NCBI GenBank assembly: GCA_019828595.1
Contig: JAHQRK010000009.1
Location: 620,001-684,000, forward strand
Direction: 5' to 3'
DNA from: Aphanomyces cochlioides
Lineage: Eukaryota; Oomycota; Saprolegniomycetes; Saprolegniales; Verrucalvaceae
Length of the DNA: 64,000 bases
The translations under genes were made by a program, and so were the position numbers. Position 1 is the stretch's first letter; every line of letters starts with the position of its first letter. Shown here one piece after another: positions 1-11,649 of the stretch. Below the pieces are notes generated by a model. The model saw only the letters and a list, made by a program, of their open reading frames with translations. It searched no databases and was not told the origin of the DNA.

Positions 1-309
1 TCAAGAACGTGTCCTTGTTGAATACATCGCCCGGCGCAGAGCCCGTAGGCGCCTAAAGTCCAGCTTAGTTCCCCAAAACACGAACAGATCAGCGCACAGC
101 TTGGGCCATCACCGCCACTTGTCCCGGCTTTGATGAACAAAATAGAATCGTAACTGTCAAAGTGAAACCATAAATTTGAAGAAATAATTACAAAAATATA
201 TGCAAAATTAACTAGTATTAGATACTATTATTATTTATTAAATACAAAATATATGCATAATAGTTTCTTATATTATGGTTCATTGGGTGAAACCGACAAT
301 TGAAGTCTC
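1..309. other. window edge, no gene recognised
   Basis: The first 150 bases are of mixed composition and could be the end of a gene lying outside the window, but no frame gives a recognisable product. From about 160 the sequence becomes AT-rich and looks intergenic, directly upstream of the first gene. Confidence 0.4.
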
Positions 310-2973
310 ATGCAAGTTTGTGTACAATCGGCGGCCCCTGTCTTGGTTCTCCGCGAAAGCTGCGTCCCCAAGACACTGCCCGTGGATTCCTTCTTCACAG
401 TCGACGAGGATTTGTGTCTCGTGCGACAGAAATGCTTTGTCCCTCCTGAATTTCCATCCGACGCCGCGTTTCGCCTTGCCTTCTGCACTGCATTTCACAA
501 CGAACGAACCATCGAGCAACTCAACCAGCGCTTCGAGCAACTCGCAGCTACAAATCCGGAGCACGGGATCCTGCACATGTATTTAAACACGCTCGTCCGC
601 ATGCGCGACGCCAACGATCACGCTATCCTGACTTGGAAAATGCTCAAACAAGAGTTTATCGCGTTCGCTGCCATGCCTGAACACCTCCGCGTTCTGCTGG
701 CGAGCTCGACGCTCCACCAACAAGACGACAACGATGAGATCCTGCTTGTACAAGTCGTTAGCAAAAAGTTTCCGTCGGTATGAGCCTTGACAGCTTCTTG
801 ACTTCACAATCAACATCTAGTATGACCTCAATGTCTCCAAGACGCAATTCAGAAAGAGCTCACATGTCATTGACCGCTTCCTTGACCACGCTGCTAATTC
901 CTACTACACCAACGGCACGCTGACCTTCCAGCCTGCGGGCGCTGGCCATAGCAGCGAGGTGCTCATCATTACAGACGACGTCGAAGCGTACGACGCTGTC
1001 AAATGCTACGACCATTTGAGCCAGCCCGTCGTGGAACGCCTCGTCCGCTTTGCCAAGGATCCTGACGCCGTTGACCGCCGCATGCGTCTATCTGATGCGT
1101 ACAGCAAGATCGACAAAGCTACGAATCTCTGCAGTGACGAGATCAATGACCTGTACACGTCCGAGCTCAAACGCTCGGTGCAGCTCCTTGACCAAGACAA
1201 ACAATTTGAACTAGCTCAAGTCACGACTGTCCTCGAGCAAGCACTCACCAACGATCTCGCGGCGCTCCATGCGATGCACGCGGCTGCTTTACAGACTGAG
1301 CGAGCGAAGATCCATTGCAAGTACAGTGGGCAGCGGGACGTTCTCGTCGAACGAATTGAAATGGAGCGACAAAAAGCTCTCGAGCTCTACCGGGACTCAA
1401 CCGACGTCACTCTGCTTGAGCTAGAGCATGCCATGGCGGTCAACAACCAGCAAGTCGAAGCTGTCTTTGGCTCGAGCGACTGTCTTCTTCCCGTAAGCTC
1501 CAGCTCATCTCGTCGTCAATCTCCACGGCCTTCTAGTTGCTTATCCTAGCGGACGACTTCGAGTGCACCAAGTTGCGCAAGTCTTGTATTCACTACTTGA
1601 CAGAGCCTGGTCGATTCGCTCAGTTTGCCCTGCGCCGAGAGCTCACGTGTCCGCTCTTGGCTCCATCGACGATCCTTGGCCTGCTGCAGCATCTTTCAGA
1701 CCAAGATGCTCAGGACCTCAAGGGCTCGCCGACGTTTCCATTTGCCGATCTGCTCGTTCGTGAAGTTCACACGCGACTCATTGCTCTCACCAAGCAGCTC
1801 GAGGTATTTCCCAACGGCAATCGTCATGGCTCTAAGCAGCTCTGCTCTAGGCGCTATCCCATGACGCCCTTCGACAGATCATGCGCTTCGCCAGTAGTGG
1901 CAACAACTCGGACTCTGGCTTGCCTCTGGATAAAATCAAGCTTGGAGAAGCTGCTCGAGCTTATCCCTTCATCCTGACAAAAGAACTCGAGCGACGACGC
2001 CAATTCAGCTCCGTGAAGCTCAATGCATCACTAGTTAGCTGCCACATGAACCTCACCGACGACGAACTGGCCGCGGAACTCGTCGCGACGAATCGCTACT
2101 GCACAGCTCTGGGAACCAAAGCAAGGCGAGCTGGTGAATTTGGCAAGTGGATGTTTGAGGCGCGCATCGAGGAGCTGGACGCTGGCGGTGGAAGTATTGC
2201 CATCGGTTGGGAGGTTCCACGGAAAGCTCTGCAATGGAATCCCTCCGATCGTCCAGGCTCTGACGGACGGCCAGCGTCGCCACGAGGGCTTATGCCTCGT
2301 TTCGGCGAAATGAATGGCTACGGTGTGCTTTCCAGGCTACCGCATTGACTAGACGATGCTTCTTGTAGGTGTGGTATTGCCGGGTATGACGGCGTCCGAG
2401 GATGGTTCAAGCTTTGGCATCATGTGGCAGACAGAGGCAAGCCTGCATGGCGACGGCATGGGCATTTTGTACATCAATGGCAAACAACACAGCGGCGTGC
2501 CTTGCTTTTGCCGTGGCGATGTCGTCGGGTGCACCATCAACCAGGATGCAAACGAGCCACACGTTGAGTTTTACCTCAATGGGCAGTTGGCCATTCCAGT
2601 CCAACATCCCAGTGACACCAAAAACAAGCACTACGACGACCACGATAGAACGATGCCAGTTCATAGTAAGCTATCGATCCGGCATGCCAACTATGCGCTC
2701 TTTCCAGCCGTCACGCTGTTCTCCAGCAACGACCCGAATGCTCGCGTCCGGTTCAATTTCCGCGGCCACTTTGAGTTTCCCATTCCAGGATTCGACCCAT
2801 ACGGCGCTGAATTGCTGGACTTGATCGATCTCGCTTCGTCTCCTCATAAGAGCCCACCTGGAAGCCCTGGCCACGGCCACAAGTTTCCCATGCAGAAATC
2901 AAGCGGAAGCTGGAATCGTCTCCATCGTGCGCTGAGTCGCAAAGTGTCACTTCGTCTCCAGGTTGATAAATGA
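310..2973 (+). CDS. SPRY-domain protein with central coiled coil
   Basis: Five exons can be read: 310-777, 821-1492, 1537-1803, 1851-2322 and 2369-2973. The four introns are 43-47 bp with GT-AG ends, and the joined frame encodes about 827 aa. The C-terminal part (residues about 550-800) reads as a SPRY domain: a WMFEARIEEL start, an IAIGWEVP strand, a GYGV turn, SSFGIMWQ, then GILYINGK, GDVVGCTI and VEFYLNGQ. The middle (about 200-380) is rich in charged and Leu/Ala residues and is probably helical or coiled-coil. A segment reading ILADDFECTKLRKSC resembles the helix after a BTB fold, so a BTB/BACK-like relation is possible but unproven. SPRY domains bind protein partners, often as ubiquitin-ligase adaptors; the partner here is unknown. 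The start at 310 is the first usable ATG in frame. Confidence 0.75.
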
Positions 2974-4408
2974 ATTTCTATTTATCAATCATTTACGTGA
3001 CTTGTAAAGTTTACTAGTTTACGTAAAGCTTAACTTGACGTTCACTTTACACTTCGTAGTCACAACAGGCGACAGTGTAATGTTGTCAGCAAACTTCATA
3101 GAAAACAATTGACAAGACCATAGCTGAATACTTTGGCCAGCATCCCAAAGACCGTCGCAGAGTCGAAATGAGCTGGTATCGTGACAGAGTCGAAAAAGCA
3201 ACTTACCGATCGAGAGTCGTGCCTAATTATTGCAGTCCCAAAATATTGATTGCCTGAGCAAGCCCCCCATCAAGTCATGTCCACGCCAAAACGCTTACCA
3301 CGCCAAAACGCTTACCACGCCAAATCGAACGTGCTCGCCAGAACTTTGTCATAGTGAGATCGTGGTGCGATGCCACGCCTTATTTACAATGGTTGGCCAG
3401 ATTGTGTGGCTGATATACGTATACCATTACTTTACGTACAATTTTTCAAGTGAATTCCGCTGACAATCCGGATAATGCGTAGATGTCCCATTATCCGGAA
3501 CTACCATTTGCCTCGCCTGGTGTCCATGTCGATCGCCCAGATTCAACTGAGAAACGACCAGCTCGATGCATTCGATTGGTTGTGGCATGGGCCAGGAAGT
3601 TCAAAGACATACAAACATGATGGAAGCGGCCATAATGCTGCCAGCTGGAGAGAACGAGCGATTGCCGCATCCTCAGGCCAAACGGCGGCGCAAAACTTGC
3701 GAAGGAAGCAGCGTTGGAGACGTTGCACGCGACGAATTTTATACATATGCCAGCGCAAGACGACACCGGTACCGAAGCCACATTGAAGGATTTGCAGCGA
3801 GCCAACAGTACTTCCAAGCTGCCGACTACCCGACGCAGCCAAACAGTTTAGCATACTTTAAAGTGTAATTGTCATGAAAAATCGAGCAATGCTTGGACCT
3901 TAGCAAGTGCAGAAGATGGCTACGACACATGAAAGATCAACGACTACATCGATCAATGAGCTAGAATACCTCGTAAGATGCGGCTGTTGGTGATGAATGG
4001 GATGGTTGTATATCCTCAGGCACAGGTGATGCGAGGATGCCATGCTTGATTGCCTAAGGAGAGTCAGGAGCTTCTTGCCACTGTTGTAGAGGGGCTCTAC
4101 CTTGGCGCATTGTACCCATCCTGGATATTCCATTTCATCGTCTGTTGTGCGCTGCCATGGACAAAACCTATGCCATGAAGTGTCAAGCCGAAGTTACAAC
4201 GAGGATGAACTGACCACCGGTGTTCTTGGAGTGGACAGAGTTCTTGTCCTGAGGGCTTCTGTCGCTTGGTACTTGGTTCTGTGGACTCCTCATCTTGAAA
4301 TGGTTCTTGAGCATTGTTCGAAATGACACGAAGGACGCGATTGCATGAAGAACAGCCAAATGTTCTAAGCTCTAGATTGAATTTGTAAGATAAAATTAAA
4401 AAGAGTGT
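2974..4408. other. 1.4-kb intergenic region, no supported gene
   Basis: Short overlapping frames occur on both strands (for example around 3475-3870) but none matches a family I recognise or shows a convincing splice pattern. A 17-bp tandem repeat lies at 3281-3324. Confidence 0.4.
3281..3324. repeat. 17-bp tandem repeat, about 2.6 copies
   Basis: The unit CCACGCCAAAACGCTTA occurs at 3281-3297 and 3298-3314, and a partial third copy runs to 3324. It is a local tandem duplication in non-coding sequence with no evident function. Confidence 0.8.
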
Positions 4409-5238
4409 TCAACCTCCATCAATGATCTGCCAGCCACAAACAGCAAGTGAGACGAGTGCTGAAATGTCAACTTTTGTTTCCACGACATCGATCGACGTGT
4501 CCATGATAGCTTTTTGAGCGACTTGACGAGATATTTGCTTCAGATCATCCTTGGACACTTGCAATTGCTCGCAAAGTTTGTCCAGAAATGTTGTATCCAA
4601 AGCAACCGAGGACGAAGGCGATGTCCATTTCGCATATGAGTTTGAGATAGAACCGAGTACAGCTTCAAGAGCAGCTTCTTGTGTCCAGAAATGAACCTGG
4701 CGAGCATTGAGTATGAACAATTATGCTCCAGTAAACTCCACCTGTGTAAATGATTTCGGGGATGGATTATGTTTCCATGGACACGTGTCGAGATGATAGC
4801 TTGTGAGGTATGCATTTAGTCCTTCTGCAACCTTTTGAGCTCCCTGAATGCAATCAATCAAACCCTGATGAGTCCTTGGAATCAAGTTACCTCTGAGCCA
4901 AGTCTTGGATCGATTCGGCAATCAAGCGTTTGATCACAACATTTGCACGTGAGTTCATCTGGACCAGAATTGATCCATCCAAATCGAGCGCAAGTCAAGA
5001 GACTCAACTCTACTGGCTTTGCAAACCAGTGCATTGTTGTAAATGTGGCAACACGCGCTTGGAAATCCTTGCGATTGTTTGGATGACATTGTGTTGATAC
5101 GTCCTTCGGAGGAGGTATATGAGGAGACAAGACGTCGGTCGTTTTCTTCTTGACTGGTGCAGTCACATTCTTCCATCCAGCCAGGACTTCATCAACTCGC
5201 GTCAACAGCGTTGCCGTCGCTGACCCTCCAGCATTCAT
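4409..5238 (-). CDS. C3HC zinc-finger protein, NIPA/ZC3HC1/Rsm1-like
   Basis: Three exons on the minus strand (4891-5238, 4742-4843, 4409-4696) with 47-bp and 45-bp GT-AG introns give about 245 aa. The core shows the C3HC zinc-finger arrangement: a FTTMHWFAKP lead-in, a Cys in LLTCARFGW, the pair CKCC, and further on a His and Cys in SYHLDTCPWK. This is the pattern of the zf-C3HC family (animal NIPA/ZC3HC1, fission yeast Rsm1). Family members work at the nuclear envelope or basket, in mRNA export, or as F-box-like adaptors. Which role applies here is inference. The Met at 5238 is preferred over an upstream one because the upstream stretch is AT-rich and unlike coding sequence. Confidence 0.75.
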
Positions 5239-5787
5239 TGTAAGTCTAAAAGTGTGATTCCATAATTTAGTAAGATAAAATTTTAAATATCCAGCATACA
5301 AAAATGAAGTCAATATTTTAAAAATGTAGTAGCTCTAACCCCCAAACCCCCATCCATTGTCTCAAGCGAATTTCCACGGTGCCAAAAACAGTCAAGTTCA
5401 TGCAACGCTCACTATCAAGGAATCATCAAGCGGGGTATGGTGCAAACAATCGACTCCACTACACTTGTTGCTGATTGAGTAAATAACTAACCTGTCTTTA
5501 CGTAAAATAGCATATATTTTATAATATTTTAGCCAATTATGTTTATCTTAAGGATATATAATTATTTAATTGGTCGATAAAGCTCTATTTTAGCCAATCA
5601 AAATGTATCAAATTTGTCATTTGGCAGGCCTGATGAACTTCCAAGTTGGCTTCAAAAGATGCAGCCGATGGCGTGCTCTGCAAACGGTGAATTTTACTGT
5701 TAGTTGTGCTAGGAAGTTTATAGTTGCGAGGATAGATAATAGTCACACAAGGCCACACTCGTTGACCTTATTCGCTCTACACCTATC
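5239..5787. other. AT-rich intergenic region
   Basis: No coding frame or RNA is recognisable. It separates the 5' end of the zinc-finger gene from the 3' end of CCT5; both genes are on the minus strand. Confidence 0.5.
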
Positions 5788-7628
5788 CTAAGCATACGAT
5801 CCTTCCAACATGACATCATCAATCTTCAAGATCATTCGCACGACTTGCGTCGCCAATTGCATTTGTTGTTGCTTGCCGATCAAAGTCTCAAAGACATTCT
5901 GTTGCTTCATATCTACACAATATTATCATGTTTGTTCCTCGGTCAAAGATTGCGACGTACCAAAAGTGCCAGTGGAATTGCAGTCAATGCCCAAGCGAGG
6001 GTTCTTTTCGGCAATTTGTTGTGCACGGACTGCAGAAAGCGAGTCAATTGGACTCAAGCCCGAGTTTTCTGCCAGGGCCATCGGGATATCTTCCAATGCT
6101 TCAGCAAATGCACGGATGGCGTACTAGTAACATCGTTAGCTTCAAATGGCTGATCTCATCGTCATTACCTGTTCAATGCCCGCCGTCTGGTTGGCATGCT
6201 CGCGCACGGCAATTGCGCATGCAATTTCAGCAGCCCCGCCGCCGTATACGACGCGATTGTTCTTGATCAAGTTGCGCGTGACGCACATGGCATCGTGGAG
6301 AGCACGCTTGGCTTCTTCAACAATCATCTTGTTGCCGCCACGGACCAAAACGGTAATGGCATCGGATTTCGCGCAGTCTTCAATGACAAGCATGCGTTCC
6401 TTTGTGGTACCGAAAGCCACTTCACGGACAACACCAGCGTGGCCAAGCTTTTCAGCCGACAGTTCCGAAAAACGAGGAACAATGCGACCACCAGTGGCAA
6501 TGGCAATCAATTCCAATTCTACACCACCGACCCAGCGGACAGCAGGCAATTCGTTTTGAAGGAGCAAATGGTTGGCTTCGTCATCAAAGCCCCATTGGCA
6601 AATAACAACGTTAGCACCACTGTCTTTGACCTAAACAGAGACATTGCCATGAAAACAAGCTGGATAAATACACGTACTTGTTGAATCATTGTGCGAAAGT
6701 ATTCCTGCTCTTGAGCAGCCAGCTTTTCGTACGCTTCGACCGAGGTAATGTCCAACTTGTGCTTAGTCTAAGAAAGACAATGCTTAGTGGGCCATGACAT
6801 GATTGAGGATACCTTGGGTTTCGGGGGTTCAAAGGCACATGTGAGGATACAAAGCTTGGCGTCACGCACTTCTTTCGCCATTTGCGGATGTGAAAAGTCC
6901 TTGTCGACAACAATGCCATTGATCAATTTGGTTTCTTCCAAGGTACCGCCGGGCTTGCCTTCCATTTTGATCAAATCGAAGTTGACATCGCGGGTTTCCC
7001 AGTTGCAGACTTTGGTCACGGCGTTCACGGCAATATCAGCCATTTGACGCTTGTATTTGTTGATAATCTTGCTGGAGAGTGTTGTCATAGCGGTCTCAAT
7101 CAAGGGTGCAGTGTTTTCCTTCGAGAACTCAATGCGGTCACTGACGGCTTCCAAGTGTTTGGTGGCAATAGCGCAAGCTTCTTCGAAGCCATCGGCAATG
7201 CGCATAGGGTGCAAGCCACGAGCGAGGAGCTTTTCAGCTTGTTCCAACAAGGCACCTGCCAACACAACAACACCAGTCGTGCCGTCGCCAATTTCATTAT
7301 CCTGTGACTGGGACAATTCGACCAACAAGTGGGCAACACGGTGTTCCACATGCATTTGTTCCAAGATGGTGGCACCATCGTTGGAGATTGTAACATCACC
7401 GTCTTGGCTTACGAGCATTTTGTCCATGCCTTTGGGGCCCAACGACGTTCGCAACAAGCTCGAGACTGTGCGCGCAGCGAGAATGTTGCTCTACAAAGTT
7501 CCTCGTGGGATTTTCTCGTAGAGAATAATGAGTACCTTGATCGCTTCAATGCCCTTGATGCGCTCTGTGTTTTCCTGGTCCCGGAGGATGATGTAAGGTC
7601 TTCCATATTCGTCAAAGATCATCGACAT
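5788..7628 (-). CDS. CCT5: T-complex chaperonin CCT/TRiC, epsilon subunit
   Basis: Six exons (7536-7628, 6813-7490, 6678-6767, 6169-6630, 5961-6123, 5788-5912) with five introns of 45-48 bp give 536 aa, close to the usual 541. Group II chaperonin signatures are intact: [12 protein letters not shown] near the N-terminus, NDGATIL, the ATPase motif [23 protein letters not shown] in the apical/intermediate region, and [13 protein letters not shown] near the C-terminus. The N-terminal FDEYGRPY and the stretches FEPPKPKTKHKLD and [14 protein letters not shown] identify the epsilon subunit among the eight CCT paralogues. The protein is part of the cytosolic double-ring ATP-dependent folding machine for actin, tubulin and WD40 proteins. 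It is divergently arranged with the adjacent oxidase gene. Confidence 0.97.
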
Positions 7629-7931
7629 GGCTGCTTTAGATCCACCGATAAGTTCTCTATTCTGCCCCCTCCATTAAGCAAACGCCAATTTTTTAAAATA
7701 TATTGAATTTTGTATAGTCTTCAAGGCTTGCAATTTAATTTCGATATTCCGGATAATCCTGAATCATCCGGGTAATAACCGGATAATCTTCCCGATATCC
7801 GGAATGATTTGTCGGATAAACATGCTTATCCGTACATTTCTCCATCATCTCCCACTGAAATTCCGGATAGTCGATTTTATCCGGATACTTCCCTTGAAAT
7901 GCCATCTTGTTGCACTTCACCATTCCACAAC
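7629..7931. promoter_or_regulatory. divergent promoter with repeated CCGGATA motif
   Basis: This 303-bp interval separates the start codons of CCT5 (minus) and the first hydroxy-acid oxidase (plus), so both promoters must lie in it. Between 7749 and 7889 the heptamer CCGGATA or its complement TATCCGG occurs six times exactly (starts at 7749, 7779, 7796, 7863, 7879 and 7883), with three near matches. Whether this is a transcription-factor array or a decayed minisatellite cannot be told from sequence alone. Confidence 0.55.
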
Positions 7932-9374
7932 ATGAGCAAGCTGGTACGCGGAGTGGATGGCACGCCGCTGAGCGTGGATGAATTCGAAGCGTATGCCAAG
8001 ACCTACCTTCCAAAACCTGCACTGGACTATTATGCTTCGGGAGCCGATGACATGAGTAAGTGCCACAGCCTCTGGCGTTAATGACGAGCAAGTTTATAGT
8101 CACGTTGCGAGAGAATCGAGTTGCATTTCAACGTCTCAAGCTCATGCCTCGTGTATTGCGCGATGTGAGCAACATTGACACATCGACTACGATCCTTGGA
8201 CAACGTATTAAGACCCCGGTCTGTGTTGCACCGACGGCCATGCAACGTATGGCGCACCCAGACGGCGAGCTTGCGAGTACTCGTGCCGCAGCAGCTGCTG
8301 GGGCGGCATTCATCCTCAGCACCATCTCAACAACCAGCCTGGAAGACGTAGCTGCTGCCAATGGATCTGGCCTTCGCTGGTTCCAATTGTATATCTTCAA
8401 GGTGAGTTCCACTGACAACACGCAATGGTAGTCAGTCTTATTGCTCGTCTAGGATCGCGAGCTCACCCGGAACTTGGTCGAACGCGCCGAACGCGCAGGT
8501 TTCAAAGCTCTGGCTCTTACAGTTGATACTCCAATCTTGGGCAATCGCCAAGCTGATACCCGCAACGGCTTCAAGCTCCCAGCGTAAGTCAAACTGGCCT
8601 CTGTCACAACTTATGCCCGTAGCCACATGCACATGGCCAATTTTGCTGGTGGCCGACATGCCACTGCAATTAACGAAGCTGGTCTCTCGGCTTATGCTTC
8701 TGAACTCTTTGATACCAATTTGACATGGCAAGATGTTGCCTGGTTGAAGAGCATCACCAGATTGCCCATCGTCGTCAAGGGAGTTTTGACGCCTGAAGAT
8801 GCTGTCCAAGCCTGCGACGTCGGTTGCGCTGGCATTTTGGTGTCCAACCATGGCGCTCGGTACTCCACTCATCTATCATTCCTTGCTTACGATAAACTTA
8901 GACAATTGGACACCGTGCCAGCTACAATTGAAGCTCTGCCTGCCATTGTGAAAGCCGTTCAAGGGCGCGCTGAAATCTACTTGGATGGTGGCGTTCGTCG
9001 TGGAACTGATGTCTTCAAGGTCGATGTCAACGACGTTAGTTCAAAATCTGACGCGACATTCTTCTGTAGGCTCTTGCCATGGGTGCTCGCTGTGTGTTTG
9101 TCGGTCGCCCCGTCTTGTGGGGATTATCCCACAGCGTATGTTTTGCCGACTCTGACATTTCAAGTCAACTGCGTCACTAGGGCCAACAAGGCGTCGAGGA
9201 CGTGTTGCGTATTTTGACCAACGAGTTGGCGCATGCCATGATGTTTTCTGCGACGACTTCGATCCCCGAAATCACGTAAACTGCCGTAATCTTCAGGCTC
9301 GGCATTTTATCTGTACATGTAGGCCTGCCTACGTCAAGCACGAAGCGTACTTTCGCCAACCCTCCAACTTGTAA
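7932..9374 (+). CDS. FMN-dependent (S)-2-hydroxy-acid oxidase, copy 1
   Basis: Eight exons (7932-8055, 8100-8401, 8453-8583, 8623-8859, 8902-9019, 9070-9135, 9181-9275, 9323-9374) give 374 aa, the usual length for glycolate/lactate oxidases. Family motifs are present in order: [48 protein letters not shown], the FMN-binding Lys in PIVVKGVL, the catalytic His and Arg in SNHGARQLD (split by an intron), and the phosphate-binding [14 protein letters not shown] followed by GRPVLWGL. The enzyme should oxidise a small 2-hydroxy acid such as glycolate and produce H2O2. The protein ends in Ser-Asn-Leu, a known non-canonical PTS1 variant, so peroxisomal location is likely. Its neighbour at 10159 is a tandem paralogue. 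Confidence 0.92.
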
Positions 9375-10158
9375 TCACGCCATTTCATGCCGTGGTTCTC
9401 GTTAATTGTAATAAACAACATCATGTCCATCGAGTAACCCCATCTTGCCCTTTGTCATCTCAATCCACATCCCCATGCGTTGGCAATTCGACAAACTCGA
9501 GTGATATCACCCTGCTTGAAAACTCTTCTTCATGCTGGTCTATGGAGAGTTGGCGATTTGTCATTCGAATGGACAATCAGCGCATATCGTCTGTTCGCGA
9601 TCGTCAAAAAGAGTGGCTCTTGAAGCACATCCGATATCCTGTCGAGGAATTCCCTGGACGGGAGGAATTCGCTTAGACACACTCCGCGGCAACACGTACG
9701 ACTGCTTCAGAGCTCTTGAACTAGCAACGACTTGATATTCACTACACCGTCATTGCAGATATAATATTGAGCCATTTCGGCCGTTCCTCCTGCGCTTGGA
9801 ACTGTTAGAAGTCATCTTGGATCGTTGTCAAGTCTTTTTTTGACAAAATTCCTCAAAAGTCGCCAGGTTGTGGGTGCTAATGTGGCGACTTCAACATTCC
9901 GAGCAACCAAGAGCTTCTCCATAGTGATCTGAGCGCCAATAGCACCTCTATTGAGCTGTTTAGGCCGTAAATGCGCGAGGAAATACACGGTAAAGCTTAT
10001 GAACAGTCAGCGGAGCTTGAGAGGTAGAGACGGCGACAGCACACGTGGTCATTGCCATTTCCCACCCACGTGTAATCCAATGGATTTTGCGGCATAAAAG
10101 TGTCAATGATGCGCACCTTAACGCCTTGTCAGCGAATCCCATTTGGAAACTTGACAGC
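9375..10158. other. intergenic region between tandem oxidase genes
   Basis: About 780 bp with only short unsupported frames. It should contain the promoter of the second oxidase. The CCGGATA motif cluster seen before copy 1 is not repeated here. Confidence 0.45.
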
Positions 10159-11599
10159 ATGAGCAAACTGGTACCTGGAGTCGATGGGACGCCCCTCAGC
10201 GTGGACGAATTTGAAGCGTACGCCAAGGAATTCCTCCCGAAATCCGTCCGTGACTACTATGTCTCTGGCGCCGATGACATGTGTACGTCGTCTCCTTGAG
10301 ACTGTGGCTCCAACTTGTCGTTCTTGTAGCTACGCTGCGTGAAAACCGCTTGGCGTTCCAACGACTCAAGCTCTTGCCTCGTACTTTGCGGGATGTGAGC
10401 AAGATTAACACGACGACGACGATCTTGGGCCAGCCCATCAAGACTCCAGTATGTATTGCACCATCTGCGATGCAGCGCATGGCCCATCCCGACGGCGAAA
10501 TAGCCAACACCCGTGCTGCCGCATCGGCTGGCTCGTGCTATATCTTAAGTACCATGTCGACGACGACGTTGGAAGATGTAGCTGCCGCGAACAGGTCGGG
10601 TCTTCGCTGGTTCCAGCTCTACATCTTCAAGGTATACTCGATCCAATTGACCTCTGTCGACTGAAGCCATCCCAGGACCGCGAGTTGACTCGTTCCTTGG
10701 TCCAGCGAGCTGAGCGTGCTGGGTACAAAGCCTTGGTGCTCACTGTCGACACTCCAATCTTGGGCAACCGCCAAGAAGATCTTCGCAATGGTTTCAAGCT
10801 GCCTCGGTACGCTCTGCTTCATGGTGTCCATGGGCTAAGTCTCCTTGTAGCCATTTGAAATTGGCCAACTTTACCACGGGGCGACATGCGACTGCCATCA
10901 ACGAAATCGGCTTATCTGCCTACGCCACTGAACTCTTCGATACCAATTTGACGTGGCAAGACGTGGCCTGGTTGAAGAGCATCACCAGATTGCCCATCGT
11001 CGTCAAGGGAGTGTTGACGCCTGAAGATGCTGTCCAAGCCTGCGATGTCGGCTGCGCTGGCATTCTGGTGTCCAACCACGGCGCTCGGTATATACATCGT
11101 CGATGCTGAATTGCTGACAATGAACTTAGACAACTGGACACCGTGCCAGCTACTATTGAGGTCTTGCCGTCGATTGTCCAAGCCGTCCAAGGCCGCGCTG
11201 AAATCTACTTGGATGGCGGTGTTCGTCGTGGCACTGATGTCTTCAAGGTCAAGACCGAAATCCCGACAACTTGAGATTGACGGAATGTGCTTGTAGGCTC
11301 TTGCCATGGGTGCTCGTTGTGTCTTTATCGGTCGTCCAGCCTTGTGGGGACTCAGCCACAGCGTATGCCTTTCGATGCCCTTGCGGTGAACTTACACGCG
11401 TCGTTAGGGTCAACAAGGCGTCGAAGACGTGTTGCGCATTATGACGAACGAATTGGCGCATGCTATGATGTTTTCCGCAACGACGTCGATTCCTGAAATC
11501 ACGTGCGGTGTCTTGTGCATCTTCCAGTGTCTTATGCACCTGTGTAGGCCAGCCTACGTCAAGCACGAAGCGTACTTTCGCCAGCTTTCCAACTTGTAA
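10159..11599 (+). CDS. FMN-dependent (S)-2-hydroxy-acid oxidase, copy 2
   Basis: Tandem duplicate of the gene at 7932 with the same eight-exon structure and all seven intron positions conserved, although the intron sequences have diverged. Catalytic and FMN motifs are intact: [56 protein letters not shown] and [14 protein letters not shown]. The C-terminus is again Ser-Asn-Leu, a probable PTS1 signal. The block from [17 protein letters not shown] to the SNHGAR motif is almost identical in both copies at DNA level while flanking parts differ, which fits partial gene conversion. Substrate specificity between the two copies cannot be separated from sequence. Confidence 0.92.
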
Positions 11600-11649
11600 G
11601 CTTCCTTTTGTGTGTATTTCGAAATGCAACTTTCTTTCTTATCGACTTT

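Noticed and set aside
3475..3868. Overlapping short frames that might be a gene
   Set aside because: No frame shows family motifs, consistent splice sites or a credible start; left as intergenic.
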